From: Paraclostridium tenue
Lineage (GTDB): Bacteria; Bacillota; Clostridia; Peptostreptococcales; Peptostreptococcaceae
Reading direction: 5' to 3'
Length of the DNA: 64,000 nucleotides
Assembly (NCBI RefSeq): GCF_015668515.1
Contig: NZ_JADPFO010000006.1
Coordinates: forward strand, 1 to 64,000
The position numbers and the translations under genes were made by a program. Under the pieces are notes generated by a model that was given only the letters and a program-made list of their open reading frames with translations, was not told where the DNA came from and did no database searches. This document shows, piece by piece, positions 33,441 to 42,609 of the stretch; position 1 is the stretch's first letter, and each line of letters begins with the position of its first letter.

Positions 33441-35645
33441 TTATTGATATTGTTCTTTTAATATATTTTTAAATTCTAAAAATTCAAGTGGTTTAAAATA
33501 TACATACCCTTGTATCATATCACAATTAAATTGTCTTAATATATCTACCTGTTTATTATTTTCCACACCTTCACAAACTACTTTAAAGTTAAACTTTTTA
33601 GCTAATTTAATTATAGTTTTTACAAATAAAAAAGTTTTTTTATCTTCCTCTAAATCTATTATCATAGTTCTATCCAATTTTAATATATCTATATCTATTA
33701 ATTTTAAATTTGATAATGTAGAAGTACCTGTTCCAAAGTCGTCCATAGAAACTTTTATTCCTAATTTTTTAATTTGATATATTTTGTTATTTATATATTC
33801 TATATCATTTAGTGCTGCTGTTTCTGTAATTTCAATTTCTATCAATTTAGGTTCTACATCATATTTTTCAATAGTTTGTTTAATAGATTGAATTAAATCA
33901 GCTCTGTAAAGTTCTACTCTTGATAAATTTATAGAAATTGGAACTATTTTTTCACCTTTTAATTTGCATTTTTTTATATCCTTGCAAACTTCCTCAAGTA
34001 CCCATTTTCCTATTAAGTTTATATTTCCATTTTTCTCTGCTATCGGTATAAATATATTTGGGCTTATAAATCCTTTTTTATTATGATCCCATCTTATTAA
34101 TGCTTCTGCACCAACTATCTTTTCATTATTTATATCTACTTTAGGTTGATATACGACTTTAAATTCTCCTGATTCTAATCCTTTTTTTAGTTCACTTTCA
34201 ATTATAATTTCTTGACTGATTCTATTTTTTAAAGCTTCATCATATATATAGTATGGCTTGTCCTTAACTTTTTTAGATTCTAATCTAGCTATATTTGCAT
34301 TATCTATAATTTTATCAATTTCTTCAGTAGTATTTTCTATTATATACGCCCCCATGTTTAATTTTAAATTTAAATCACTATTATTAGAACAAACAATATT
34401 TATATAATCATGAAGTTTTACTAAAGTTGTTTTCAAATCTAATTTTTTATCCAATTTAAACATCAAAGCAAATATATCATTAGAAATTCTTCCATGTATA
34501 TTTTCAAATTTTAAAATAGATAACTTTTCACCTATACTTTTGATAAGATTATCACCCTCTTCATACCCAAAAACATCATTTATAAATTTTAACCTATTTA
34601 TATCAATAGAAACTAAAACATATTTATCATCATCTTGAGCATTTTTTAACTTTTTTTTACAATCTATCTTAAACTTTATTTGATTATTTATATTAGTTAA
34701 ACTATCTATATAGGTGGCTTTTCTTAAAGCTTTCTTATTTTCAACATATTTTTTATAGTTATTAATCACATAAAGTAAGGTAGCTATAAATATAGTCAAT
34801 AATGATATATTTATTATATTAGTCAAACTTGAAAAAACTTTATTTATAGGTGTTATTGAAACTAAATACCAACCATCAGTATTTTCTATATAATTATAAT
34901 ACAAATATATTCGTTCATTATTAAAAACCCCTAGTTTGGGATTCTTACAATTTGAAATATTTGTTTTTTCTTTTCCTTTATCTAGATATTTACTTTTATT
35001 ATATAGTGTTTTTATACCTTCTTTATTTTTTTCATTACCAATAATAACATTACCATATTTATCTACTATATATAGACTTCCTTTATAAGAATATATACTT
35101 TGTTTTAAGCTTAAAGCTATACCTTCATAATGTGAAAAACCAACTAACACTCCCTCTATTTTATCGTTAATTACAAAAGGAATAGAATATATTATACTAT
35201 CTTTCCCATCAATTATGCTTTTTGTTGGCTTGCTTACATACTTCTTTCCCTTAATGCTTTCTTTAAAATAATTACTATTACCTACATATATTTTTCCATT
35301 TCCATAGGTTAGATAACCAGCTTTGTTAATAATCCCAATACCCTTAAATGAATTCGAAACATTTGATTTGTTAAATGTATCTACAAATATTTGTTTTGCA
35401 TTTTCGATACCATATTTATCTATATCATAGTTTATATAAGAATTAAAACTCTCTAACTTAGACATATTATTGTTTATATAGGTAGCAATTCTAGCTTCTA
35501 CTTGTATATTTACCTCTGATATATTAATTGCTATTTCATCTTTTAAATTTTTATCTACAATTAAAATAAAACTAATACTTATAAATCCTATTATTATTGT
35601 ACTTTTTAAACTTTCAATAATATTTTTATTTAAATTCTTACTCAT
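33441..35645 (-). CDS. Membrane c-di-GMP phosphodiesterase: Cache + degenerate GGDEF + EAL
   Basis: The 734-residue product has a helix at 14-30, an extracellular double-Cache-like sensor (about 35-270), a helix at 278-297, a GGDEF-fold domain (310-470) and EAL domain (480-725). The cyclase signature is S-N-D-I-F at 388-392 instead of GGDEF, so synthesis is very unlikely; it may still bind GTP as a regulator. EAL is intact: E514-A-L, Asn in SINLS, Glu in EITETA, D635-D636-F-G, Lys in ILKLDR and Glu in CEGVEN. It should hydrolyse c-di-GMP in response to an external ligand. It is encoded 2.5 kb from the c-di-GMP riboswitch array, whose ligand it would remove. AGAAGGGTG precedes the ATG. Confidence 0.92.
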   Translation of the reverse strand: MSKNLNKNIIESLKSTIIIGFISISFILIVDKNLKDEIAINISEVNIQVEARIATYINNNMSKLESFNSYINYDIDKYGIENAKQIFVDTFNKSNVSNSFKGIGIINKAGYLTYGNGKIYVGNSNYFKESIKGKKYVSKPTKSIIDGKDSIIYSIPFVINDKIEGVLVGFSHYEGIALSLKQSIYSYKGSLYIVDKYGNVIIGNEKNKEGIKTLYNKSKYLDKGKEKTNISNCKNPKLGVFNNERIYLYYNYIENTDGWYLVSITPINKVFSSLTNIINISLLTIFIATLLYVINNYKKYVENKKALRKATYIDSLTNINNQIKFKIDCKKKLKNAQDDDKYVLVSIDINRLKFINDVFGYEEGDNLIKSIGEKLSILKFENIHGRISNDIFALMFKLDKKLDLKTTLVKLHDYINIVCSNNSDLNLKLNMGAYIIENTTEEIDKIIDNANIARLESKKVKDKPYYIYDEALKNRISQEIIIESELKKGLESGEFKVVYQPKVDINNEKIVGAEALIRWDHNKKGFISPNIFIPIAEKNGNINLIGKWVLEEVCKDIKKCKLKGEKIVPISINLSRVELYRADLIQSIKQTIEKYDVEPKLIEIEITETAALNDIEYINNKIYQIKKLGIKVSMDDFGTGTSTLSNLKLIDIDILKLDRTMIIDLEEDKKTFLFVKTIIKLAKKFNFKVVCEGVENNKQVDILRQFNCDMIQGYVYFKPLEFLEFKNILKEQYQ

Positions 35646-36032
35646 TTTACACCCTTCTGTCTTTATTATTAGCTTATTGATTTTAAATGTTAATATTTTT
35701 TAATCTTACATCAAAATTTTTTCATCAAATTTGTATTTTAAAAAGTATCAATTAGTTAGTATTTATTTAAATACATCTTAAATTATCACATTATTAATAT
35801 AAGTGTCAATATTTTGAATTTACAGTAAATTTTTTCCTTTTTTTACATTTCATATCCATATAATCAAATTTATAATAATAATAAATTTAATTTTATTTTT
35901 ACTTAATTTATTTTTGTACATTCATACAAAATTTTAATATACACAATTAAATTAATCACTTTTTACAATATACTATTTTTAATCAATAAATCTTTAAGCT
36001 AAGCTTATTTAAACTTTAAATAAGCCTTACAT
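35646..36032. other. AT-rich intergenic region with a palindrome
   Basis: No gene seen. It holds upstream sequence of the phosphodiesterase gene and a near-perfect palindrome AAGCTTATTTAAA-C-TTTAAATAAGC at 36001-36026 without a T-run, just beyond the next terminator. Function unknown. Confidence 0.5.
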
Positions 36033-36068
36033 AAAAAAACAAATCCTATTTCTAGGATTTGTTTTTTT
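36033..36068 (-). terminator. Terminator of the 36072-36578 gene
   Basis: AAAAAACAAATCCTA and TAGGATTTGTTTTTT form a strong stem with A/T runs on both sides. Confidence 0.9.
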
Positions 36069-36071
36069 ATA

Positions 36072-36578
36072 TTATTTAACTTCTCTAAATTTAAATCTAG
36101 TTCTATTTCCAGGATTTTCAGCTCTAGCAACAAGTCTCTTGTCATTGTCTCTTACTCTTACATAATACCCATTAGGTGCTTGTAATACATATTCTTTATC
36201 AGCTATTTTATACATTTTAAACTTAGTAGCACCTTTTCTATCAGTATCTGAAACTAAAAAATCTCTATTATCAACTCTTATAAAATCTCCACCTGCTTGT
36301 CGTATTTTAACCTCATTATCATCTAGCATTATTATTCTAAATATTCCATTTTGATTAACTTTTCTACCTGTTGCATAAAGATAGTCATCATCTCCAACTA
36401 CTACAAATTCATCTTCTACTATAGATTTTATATTAACTTTTAGTTTATCATTATCTTCATTTGGCTTTTGTGGTTTCCCCGGATTTTGTGGAAAATAATG
36501 CTTTATAAAATCCTCCATCCACGGCGGATATACTATAACTCCATTTGGTTCTCTATTTATATCAAAATTTTTATCCAT
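36072..36578 (-). CDS. Unknown protein with a fascin/trefoil-like C-terminal domain
   Basis: The 168-residue product has no signal peptide. The N-terminal 45 residues contain YPPWMEDFIKHYFPQNPGKPQ-type Pro-rich sequence. The remaining roughly 120 residues are beta-rich, with repeats such as YLYATGRKVNQ, FIRVDNRDFLVSD and YYVRVRDNDKRLVARA. That spacing (G/Y-F/Y-hydrophobic-x-V, then D/N-x-x-L-x-A) fits a fascin-like beta-trefoil. Such domains bind carbohydrate or protein. Neighbouring Cys-rich genes suggest a spore-surface role, but this is inference. GGAGG precedes the ATG. Confidence 0.6.
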   Translation of the reverse strand: MDKNFDINREPNGVIVYPPWMEDFIKHYFPQNPGKPQKPNEDNDKLKVNIKSIVEDEFVVVGDDDYLYATGRKVNQNGIFRIIMLDDNEVKIRQAGGDFIRVDNRDFLVSDTDRKGATKFKMYKIADKEYVLQAPNGYYVRVRDNDKRLVARAENPGNRTRFKFREVK

Positions 36579-36673
36579 TATAATATAAACCTCCTACTGT
36601 CAATTAAATTTGAAGCTTTGATATATATTACGACAATAGGAGGTTAATGGTTCATACTTTCATAATATTTTTA

Positions 36674-37033
36674 CTATCTACAGCATTTTTTAAAGCAATA
36701 TTCACAAAAATTTTCTTTATCACCAAACAATGCCATTAATATTAACTCTTCTAGACTAGGATGTCCACATGGTAAAGATCCACCTTCAGCTAATATTCTT
36801 ATACTTTCATCTAATCCTTGATGATCACATGGTAAATCTATTTCTTCTAGTAAATTATATAAATATTTACCTAAATATTTATATATATCTTCTCTATTGT
36901 TTTTATTTGGGCATGTAGGAAATTTTCTGCATTCATTCGCTGAATTATTATTGCAGTTGCAATGAAAATGACAATGACAACATTTTATATTGCTATTTGA
37001 TTTATTACAGGATTTATGATTATTACATCCCAT
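36674..37033 (-). CDS. Small Cys/His-rich protein, probable metal binder
   Basis: The 119-residue product starts with a Cys/His/Asn-rich segment (CCHCHFHCNC at about 18-27). A helical middle (YLGKYLYNLLEEI) follows, then two copies of L-P-C-[DG]-H-x-[GS]-L spaced 27 residues apart and a final cluster CEYCFKKCC. The paired C-x-H and C-x-x-C elements suggest two or more metal sites or extensive disulphides. No signal peptide or known family. It could be a coat or exosporium component. Confidence 0.6.
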   Translation of the reverse strand: MGCNNHKSCNKSNSNIKCCHCHFHCNCNNNSANECRKFPTCPNKNNREDIYKYLGKYLYNLLEEIDLPCDHQGLDESIRILAEGGSLPCGHPSLEELILMALFGDKENFCEYCFKKCCR

Positions 37034-37217
37034 AAAATCAGCTCCCTTATATTATTTATGGATTTTAATATCCATACACTATACTATGAAGCTAACAACT
37101 TTTTTGACACTGTTTAATGTATTTTGTCAAATTTTTTATTTCCTGCACAAATTTTGTCGTAGTAAATATAATATATAAAGAATGTTTATTCTTTGTATGT
37201 TATAAAGGAGGAATTTT

Positions 37218-37334
37218 ATGAATAATAGATCATTTTTTTGCTGTCGTTGTAAAAGATGTGGCAGATGTTTTTTCTGCTTTAAAATTTGTCGAAGATGTGG
37301 ATGTTGTAGACATTGCTGTAAATGTTGTAGATAG
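37218..37334 (+). CDS. 38-residue protein with 14 cysteines
   Basis: A short frame has an excellent ribosome site (AAGGAGGAATTTT before ATG) and ends TAG at 37332-37334. The product is MNNRSFFCC.., with Cys at positions 8, 9, 11, 14, 17, 20, 24, 27, 29, 30, 33, 34, 36 and 37, plus eight Arg, three Lys and one His. There is essentially no other residue variety. A strong terminator follows 18 bases after the stop, so it is a stand-alone transcription unit. It could be a metal-thiolate protein or a crosslinking spore-coat peptide; no family recognised. Confidence 0.7.
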   Translation: MNNRSFFCCRCKRCGRCFFCFKICRRCGCCRHCCKCCR

Positions 37335-37351
37335 TTTTTGATATATTTTCA

Positions 37352-37384
37352 GGGTATATCCTAAGCTTTAGGATATACCCTTTT
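37352..37384. terminator. Terminator of the 38-residue gene, shared with the kinase gene
   Basis: GGGTATATCCTAA and TTAGGATATACCC form a perfect stem around GCT, followed by TTTT on the plus strand. The histidine kinase gene converges from the right. Confidence 0.88.
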
Positions 37385-37398
37385 ATGATTATCTACTA

Positions 37399-38808
37399 TT
37401 AATTTATATTTATAAAAACAGTTGTTCCAGCTCCAAGTTCACTAGTTATGCCTATGTCAAATCCGTGAGCGACTATAATTTCCTTCGCTATAGCCATTCC
37501 AAGTCCTGAGCCTTTATGAGTTTCTCCTGTATTTGTACCCCTGTAATATCTATCAAATATACGCTCTAAATCATCCTTACTAATTCCTTTACCATTATCT
37601 TTAACAGATATAATAATTTCGTTATCACTTTTATAATCTATACTTACTATTATACTAACATCTTCATGGTTATGTATCAAAGCATTATAAACAAGATTAT
37701 TTATAACTCTCTTAAAAAGATTAGCATCAACTTGTTTTTTTATAACATCTTTATTTGTAATAAATTCAATATCTCTATTTGAGTATTTAGGATCATTGAG
37801 AATTTGAATTATAGAATCTTTAATTATCCTAACTATATTTTCTTCATTTTTATTTAATACTCTATCACTACTTTTTAATTTCATAGTTAAATTTAAATCG
37901 TCAACTAATCCTTTAATATACTCTGATTTCTGATTTATTATTAATCCATAATCTTTGACTTCTTCACTATCTATTTCATAATCACTATCACTTAAAAGTT
38001 CTGCATATCCTTTTATAGATGATAAAGGTGTTTTTATATCATGTGATATATTTGCTATCCATTCCTGTTTTAACTTATCTAATTTATTTCTTTGGGCTTC
38101 ATTACTTTTTAAAGTATCTGCTAACTTATTTAACTTATTGTATACACTTTGATATAATCCTTTTTCTTTATAATATATATCATATTTTCCTTCTTCTAGG
38201 TTCTCGACACCTTCTATTATATTTTTCATAGGTTTTGTAAGCCTTTTACTAAATAAATATCCAAATATTAATGCTATTATTAAATCTATAAATAATATAA
38301 TCCATATTATTTTAATAACGGTATTGGCTAAATCTGTTGGATTAACTGTAAGTATATATTTTTGTAAGGAATTTCTATCAAATCCTAGTATATAAGTGTA
38401 CTCTTTATTATCTATAATTTTACTAGAAACTAATATATTATCTGCATCCGTATACTTAAACCCTCCAGCATATTTATACCCATTTATAAGCTCTGCGGGA
38501 GTATGCTTTTTGTTAAGTTTCTCTGGTGCATTATACCTATATATTTCATTTGAGTTTTCATCTAATATCTGTATCCATATATGCTCTTTATCTAGTATAT
38601 GTTTACCTTCTTTATCTACTACTACATTATTATCTTTAATCTGTATATAATTACTAAAATCTCTGGTAAATTTATCTTCTGGTTTTTTTATATCATTAAT
38701 TTTATTAAAAATAAAACCTCCTATTATCCCAGATATATTTAATATAGTAACTATCATAACTACACATATAATACTTACTATATATTTAAAAGTTATTTTC
38801 CATTTCAT
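37399..38808 (-). CDS. Sensor histidine kinase (HAMP, HisKA, HATPase)
   Basis: The 469-residue product has a helix at 8-28, an extracellular sensor of about 130 residues, a helix near 166-186, HAMP, a HisKA domain with phospho-acceptor His in NISHDIKTPLSSIKGY, and HATPase with N box VINNLVYNALIH, VKDNGKGI, and G boxes GTNTGETHKGSGLGMAI. It would phosphorylate the adjacent response regulator. The start follows the regulator stop by one base, so it is translationally coupled. The downstream position relative to an ABC-2 exporter suggests sensing of an antimicrobial peptide or envelope stress. Confidence 0.93.
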   Translation of the reverse strand: MKWKITFKYIVSIICVVMIVTILNISGIIGGFIFNKINDIKKPEDKFTRDFSNYIQIKDNNVVVDKEGKHILDKEHIWIQILDENSNEIYRYNAPEKLNKKHTPAELINGYKYAGGFKYTDADNILVSSKIIDNKEYTYILGFDRNSLQKYILTVNPTDLANTVIKIIWIILFIDLIIALIFGYLFSKRLTKPMKNIIEGVENLEEGKYDIYYKEKGLYQSVYNKLNKLADTLKSNEAQRNKLDKLKQEWIANISHDIKTPLSSIKGYAELLSDSDYEIDSEEVKDYGLIINQKSEYIKGLVDDLNLTMKLKSSDRVLNKNEENIVRIIKDSIIQILNDPKYSNRDIEFITNKDVIKKQVDANLFKRVINNLVYNALIHNHEDVSIIVSIDYKSDNEIIISVKDNGKGISKDDLERIFDRYYRGTNTGETHKGSGLGMAIAKEIIVAHGFDIGITSELGAGTTVFININ

Positions 38809-38809
38809 A

Positions 38810-39532
38810 TTAATCTTCCTTTAAAGTTAGTTTGTACCCTAACCCTTTAATATTTTTTATATACTTAGGTTTTGACGGGTTATCTTCTATTTTTTCTCTA
38901 AGTCTTCTTATATGTACCATTATAGTATTATCAAATCCTATAAAATCTTCTCCCCATACTTCATCACAAAATTTTTCCTTACTTATAATTTGTTCTAAAT
39001 GATTTGCCATATATAAAAACATTTTAAATTCCTTTGCCTTAAGTACTATAGGTTCTCCATTTTTTTTAACTTCTATGCGTTCTTCATCTATTTCAAATGG
39101 CCCAAAAACTAATTTATCACTTTTAGGCTCTTCCTTTACAGAATTTAATATTATGTTTTTCTTTAAGTTCAACTTAATTCTAAGCGCTACTTCTTTTGGG
39201 CTAAACGGCTTAGTGATATAATCATCTGCTCCTAATGCTAATCCTAAAACTCTATCCATTTCCTCAGTTTTAGCTGATAAAAATAAAACTGGTACTTGAG
39301 ATATTTGTCTTATTTCTTTAAATACATCATAACCTTCTTTATCTGGTAACATTATATCTAGTATTACTATATCTATTTCTTTATTTGTAAATATTTTCAA
39401 AGCTTCATTTCCTGTTTCTGCTGTATATATATTTTTAAATCCTTCTTTTTTAAGTACCGTACTTAATAACTTTAATATATCTACTTCATCATCTACTAAT
39501 AATATATTTTTTTCTTTTATCGTATTTTCCAT
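38810..39532 (-). CDS. OmpR-family response regulator
   Basis: The 240-residue product has a receiver domain with acidic pair DDE near residue 15, phospho-acceptor Asp in VILDIMLPD, Ser in LFLSAK and Lys in YITKPFSP. A winged-helix DNA-binding domain follows, ending in HIRRLREKIEDNPSKPKYI and GLGYKL. It acts with the histidine kinase as one operon. The ABC exporter genes directly upstream are its most likely targets. Confidence 0.94.
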   Translation of the reverse strand: MENTIKEKNILLVDDEVDILKLLSTVLKKEGFKNIYTAETGNEALKIFTNKEIDIVILDIMLPDKEGYDVFKEIRQISQVPVLFLSAKTEEMDRVLGLALGADDYITKPFSPKEVALRIKLNLKKNIILNSVKEEPKSDKLVFGPFEIDEERIEVKKNGEPIVLKAKEFKMFLYMANHLEQIISKEKFCDEVWGEDFIGFDNTIMVHIRRLREKIEDNPSKPKYIKNIKGLGYKLTLKED

Positions 39533-39650
39533 ATTAATCTCCTATCTTTAGTGATTCATTTAGTCGATAACTTTTATTTTTAGATTTATAGTTAATATTT
39601 TATCCAAAATATGAATTTTTTACAAATTACATAAAAAAATAAATTAAAAT

Positions 39651-39709
39651 AAAAAACGAATGAATTATAGTAAATTGTAAAAATATTTGACTATAAAACA
39701 TCCGTTTTT
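39651..39709 (-). terminator. Terminator of the ABC-2 exporter operon
   Basis: AAAAACGGATG and CATTCGTTTTTT (minus strand) enclose an inner TTATAGT/ACTATAA stem, with a T-rich tail. It separates the exporter operon from the two-component genes, whose promoter must lie within 39533-39650. Confidence 0.7.
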
Positions 39710-39715
39710 GTTTAA

Positions 39716-40741
39716 TTATTTATTTAAAACTTTTTTAAATACATATATATTTGAAACAATACCTATCATAAGTATAACTATTAATCCTATATATCCTACA
39801 TTTACTACACCTATACTTTTGCCAAATACATTTATATCTCCAAGATAATTTCCTATAAGCATTTGAGGATTCATAATTATATCTATATAATTTGAACATC
39901 CAACTACTGCTAATAAATTTTCAGGTAAAAATTTAAGTGACGCTATTATTTTACCTATTACTATAAATACAGTTACAGATACTATAGATTGTACTGAATT
40001 ATTTGTTATAAAAGAAAATAAACTTGCAAATACTCCCACACTAACAAATACAATCATCATAGTTAATATATTTACCATAGTGTATCCATATATAGTTATA
40101 GGTTTTAATAAACTAAATGTATCGACTATTCTATATGCTTGTAAACTTCCATTAATTGGATTACCATATTGTATACTAGTTATAACTCCAATTGCTAGAA
40201 TATAAACTAAATATATAAATATAGGTGCTATAATAGCTAAAGATAACTTCGAAAACAATGCTTTATATTTATTCTTACCTGATAATATTATAGAGTCTAC
40301 ATTAGATAATTTTTCATCTGTGTAAATATTAGAAAAAATATATACACAGATACCAACTATAACAAACCCTGAAAAAGCATTATTTATTCTAAAGTTAAAT
40401 ACTTTGTAAAAACTTATATCTTTATAATTTTTTCCATTATCTTTTTGAAGCTTTCCACTGGCCATATTTGCCATTTTTTTACTCATATCATCTAACTTAT
40501 TACTTTTATTAGCTTTATCTAGAGTTTCAAGTTCTGTAACTTTATTTACTAGTTTTTCATTAGCTATTACATTTTTTGCTCTATTATCTTGAACATAATT
40601 CCCATTTTTATCAAAATAATTATTTTCTGTTTCTAAATCTGGTTTTAAAAAACTCATCATAGAGCATAAAAGTATAAGTATTATACTTGATATTATTATT
40701 GATTTATTTTTAAATAGTTTTTTAATTTCCCATCTAATCAT
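39716..40741 (-). CDS. ABC-2 type exporter permease, larger subunit
   Basis: The 341-residue product has one helix near the N terminus, a soluble Lys/Asn-rich loop (about 35-120) and five further helices to the end. This is the usual shape of ABC-2 permeases that move lipids, peptides or drugs. It begins MIRWEIKKLFKNKSIIISS, close to other members. It pairs with the 248-residue permease and the ATPase upstream in the same operon. Confidence 0.85.
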   Translation of the reverse strand: MIRWEIKKLFKNKSIIISSIILILLCSMMSFLKPDLETENNYFDKNGNYVQDNRAKNVIANEKLVNKVTELETLDKANKSNKLDDMSKKMANMASGKLQKDNGKNYKDISFYKVFNFRINNAFSGFVIVGICVYIFSNIYTDEKLSNVDSIILSGKNKYKALFSKLSLAIIAPIFIYLVYILAIGVITSIQYGNPINGSLQAYRIVDTFSLLKPITIYGYTMVNILTMMIVFVSVGVFASLFSFITNNSVQSIVSVTVFIVIGKIIASLKFLPENLLAVVGCSNYIDIIMNPQMLIGNYLGDINVFGKSIGVVNVGYIGLIVILMIGIVSNIYVFKKVLNK

Positions 40742-40774
40742 CTTTTTCCTCCTAAATAGCTTGCATAAAATTAT

Positions 40775-41521
40775 CTATCTTTCTTTTGAAAATCCTTTAT
40801 CTGCAAGCTTATAAAGAACAAAACTTCCTACAGTACTTAAAATTATGAATACTACAAATCCTAATATACCTACTTTGTATCTTATAATTTCTGAACTATA
40901 CATTCCCCATAAAGGAGTAAATCCACCTATTTTGCTGTGAATAAAATATGGTATACCCATTATTAATCCACCTACGAAAAATGGTAATACTGCTTTATTA
41001 CTTATAGATGATAACCAAAGTCCAAGCTGTGCAAAGAAGAAAGACCCTAGTATAACAGTTAAACAAGTTATCATTAACATCTGTAAAACAGTTATATTTG
41101 AACCACTATTCCCAAAATATCCGATATTTTTTATAGCCATATCTAATCCTTTAAAATTATTTCCTGATATTATCTTAAAACTCATAACACTTAATATAGA
41201 TAAATTTACTATACTTGCAGCTATTGTATATGCTATAGATTTTGCTAAAACTAACTTATTTTTGCCATTTTTAGTAGACTTTATTATAGAATCCATATTA
41301 GAACTATACTCTAAAACAAAGCTTCCTGAAAACATACTAAACATTAATATTCCCATTAAAGGAGCTAGTCCATAATATTTAATAAATAAATCTGCATAGC
41401 TATCTGCTACCGAAAAATTTCTAACACTTACATATCCTAAGAATAAAGCAAATACCCAAGATATAATTAATCCTTTTTTATTAAATATTTTTTTTAATTC
41501 TAAATTTATAATATTTGTCAT
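40775..41521 (-). CDS. ABC-2 type exporter permease, smaller subunit
   Basis: The 248-residue product has six hydrophobic helices and a start (MTNIINLELKKIFNKKGLIIS) typical of ABC-2 permeases. It begins two bases after the ATPase stop, so coupling is likely. With the larger permease it should form the membrane channel. Confidence 0.85.
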   Translation of the reverse strand: MTNIINLELKKIFNKKGLIISWVFALFLGYVSVRNFSVADSYADLFIKYYGLAPLMGILMFSMFSGSFVLEYSSNMDSIIKSTKNGKNKLVLAKSIAYTIAASIVNLSILSVMSFKIISGNNFKGLDMAIKNIGYFGNSGSNITVLQMLMITCLTVILGSFFFAQLGLWLSSISNKAVLPFFVGGLIMGIPYFIHSKIGGFTPLWGMYSSEIIRYKVGILGFVVFIILSTVGSFVLYKLADKGFSKER

Positions 41522-41523
41522 TT

Positions 41524-42411
41524 TTATACCTCCCTAGAATCTTCTAAATCAAAATAAAACATATAAACGTCTTCAAATCTAGGTTCTATATTTTTTGCAT
41601 TAAAGTCTTTTATTCCTTTATCACTTATAACTCTAAGTTCTATATCCTCTACACCACGTTGTATACTAACAACCTTATATTTATTTTGTATATCAAATAC
41701 TTCTCTTTCATCTTTAACTGTTATACTATATACTTTTCCACTCATATCATTTAAAATTTCTCTGTGAGTTCCTTGTAATAATACCTTACCATCTTTAATC
41801 ATTATAGTTTCTTTAGCTACAGATTCTATATCTGATATTATATGAGTTGATAATATAACTATAGTTTCTTTACCTATTTGAGATAATAAATTTCTAAATC
41901 TAGCTCTTTCTTGCGGGTCTAATCCTGCTGTTGGCTCATCTAATATAAGTATTTTAGGATCATTTAAAAGTGCTTGTGCTATACCTACTCTTCTTTTCAT
42001 ACCACCTGAAAACTTTGATATATACTTATTTTTTACTTCTTGAAGTCCTACTAATTTTAATAATTTTTCAGTTTTTTCCCTAGCTTCACTTTTACTCATT
42101 CCCTTTAATGCTCCTATATATAATAAAAAGTCTTTTGCACTAAAGTTTTTATAAGCATCAAAATCTTGTGGTAAGTATCCAACAACTGCTCTGTATTCAT
42201 CATCTAATGAATTTATATCTTTTCCGTTATATAATATTTTTCCACTTGTAGGTTGCTTTAATGTTGCTATTTGTTTCATTAAAGTAGTTTTTCCTGCTCC
42301 ATTAGGTCCAAGTAATCCATATACTCCACTTTCCAATGTTAGATTTATATTCTCATTTGCATTTTTGTGCTGATATGATTTTGTTAAGTTTACAATTTCT
42401 AATTTATTCAT
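41524..42411 (-). CDS. ABC exporter ATPase next to a two-component system
   Basis: The product is about 295 residues. Walker A is GPNGAGKTT, signature FSGGMKRR (Phe-Ser instead of Leu-Ser, common in this group), Walker B LILDEPTAGLDP, and H-loop STHI. It has a roughly 70-residue C-terminal extension. The start is the ATG at 42411, because GGAGGT lies just upstream; the ATG at 42423 overlaps the ribosome site. It is the first gene of the exporter operon. By context it may export or detoxify a peptide antibiotic, but the substrate is not shown. Confidence 0.9.
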   Translation of the reverse strand: MNKLEIVNLTKSYQHKNANENINLTLESGVYGLLGPNGAGKTTLMKQIATLKQPTSGKILYNGKDINSLDDEYRAVVGYLPQDFDAYKNFSAKDFLLYIGALKGMSKSEAREKTEKLLKLVGLQEVKNKYISKFSGGMKRRVGIAQALLNDPKILILDEPTAGLDPQERARFRNLLSQIGKETIVILSTHIISDIESVAKETIMIKDGKVLLQGTHREILNDMSGKVYSITVKDEREVFDIQNKYKVVSIQRGVEDIELRVISDKGIKDFNAKNIEPRFEDVYMFYFDLEDSREV

Positions 42412-42527
42412 AATTACCTCCATTTGTTTTCCTCGTTGTTATGTTTATATTATATGGATGCAATCTTACTTTATTATAAACTCAATCTTAAATAATCCTT
42501 AAATAATTAAATAATATTAATTAATAA

Positions 42528-42580
42528 TAAAAAAACTGTATAGAACTTGGACTTTTCCAAGTGTCTATACAGCTTTTTTA
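42528..42580 (-). terminator. Terminator of the YitT-family gene
   Basis: AAAAAACTGTATAGA pairs with TCTATACAGCTTTTTT, with an inner CTTGGA/TCCAAG stem. Strong on either strand. Confidence 0.9.
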
Positions 42581-42609
42581 TATTATATGTTTAAGCTTTA
42601 CAAATTTAA

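Noticed and set aside
36001-36028. Second terminator next to 36033-36068
   Set aside because: Perfect stem but no T-run on either strand; noted only within the intergenic entry.
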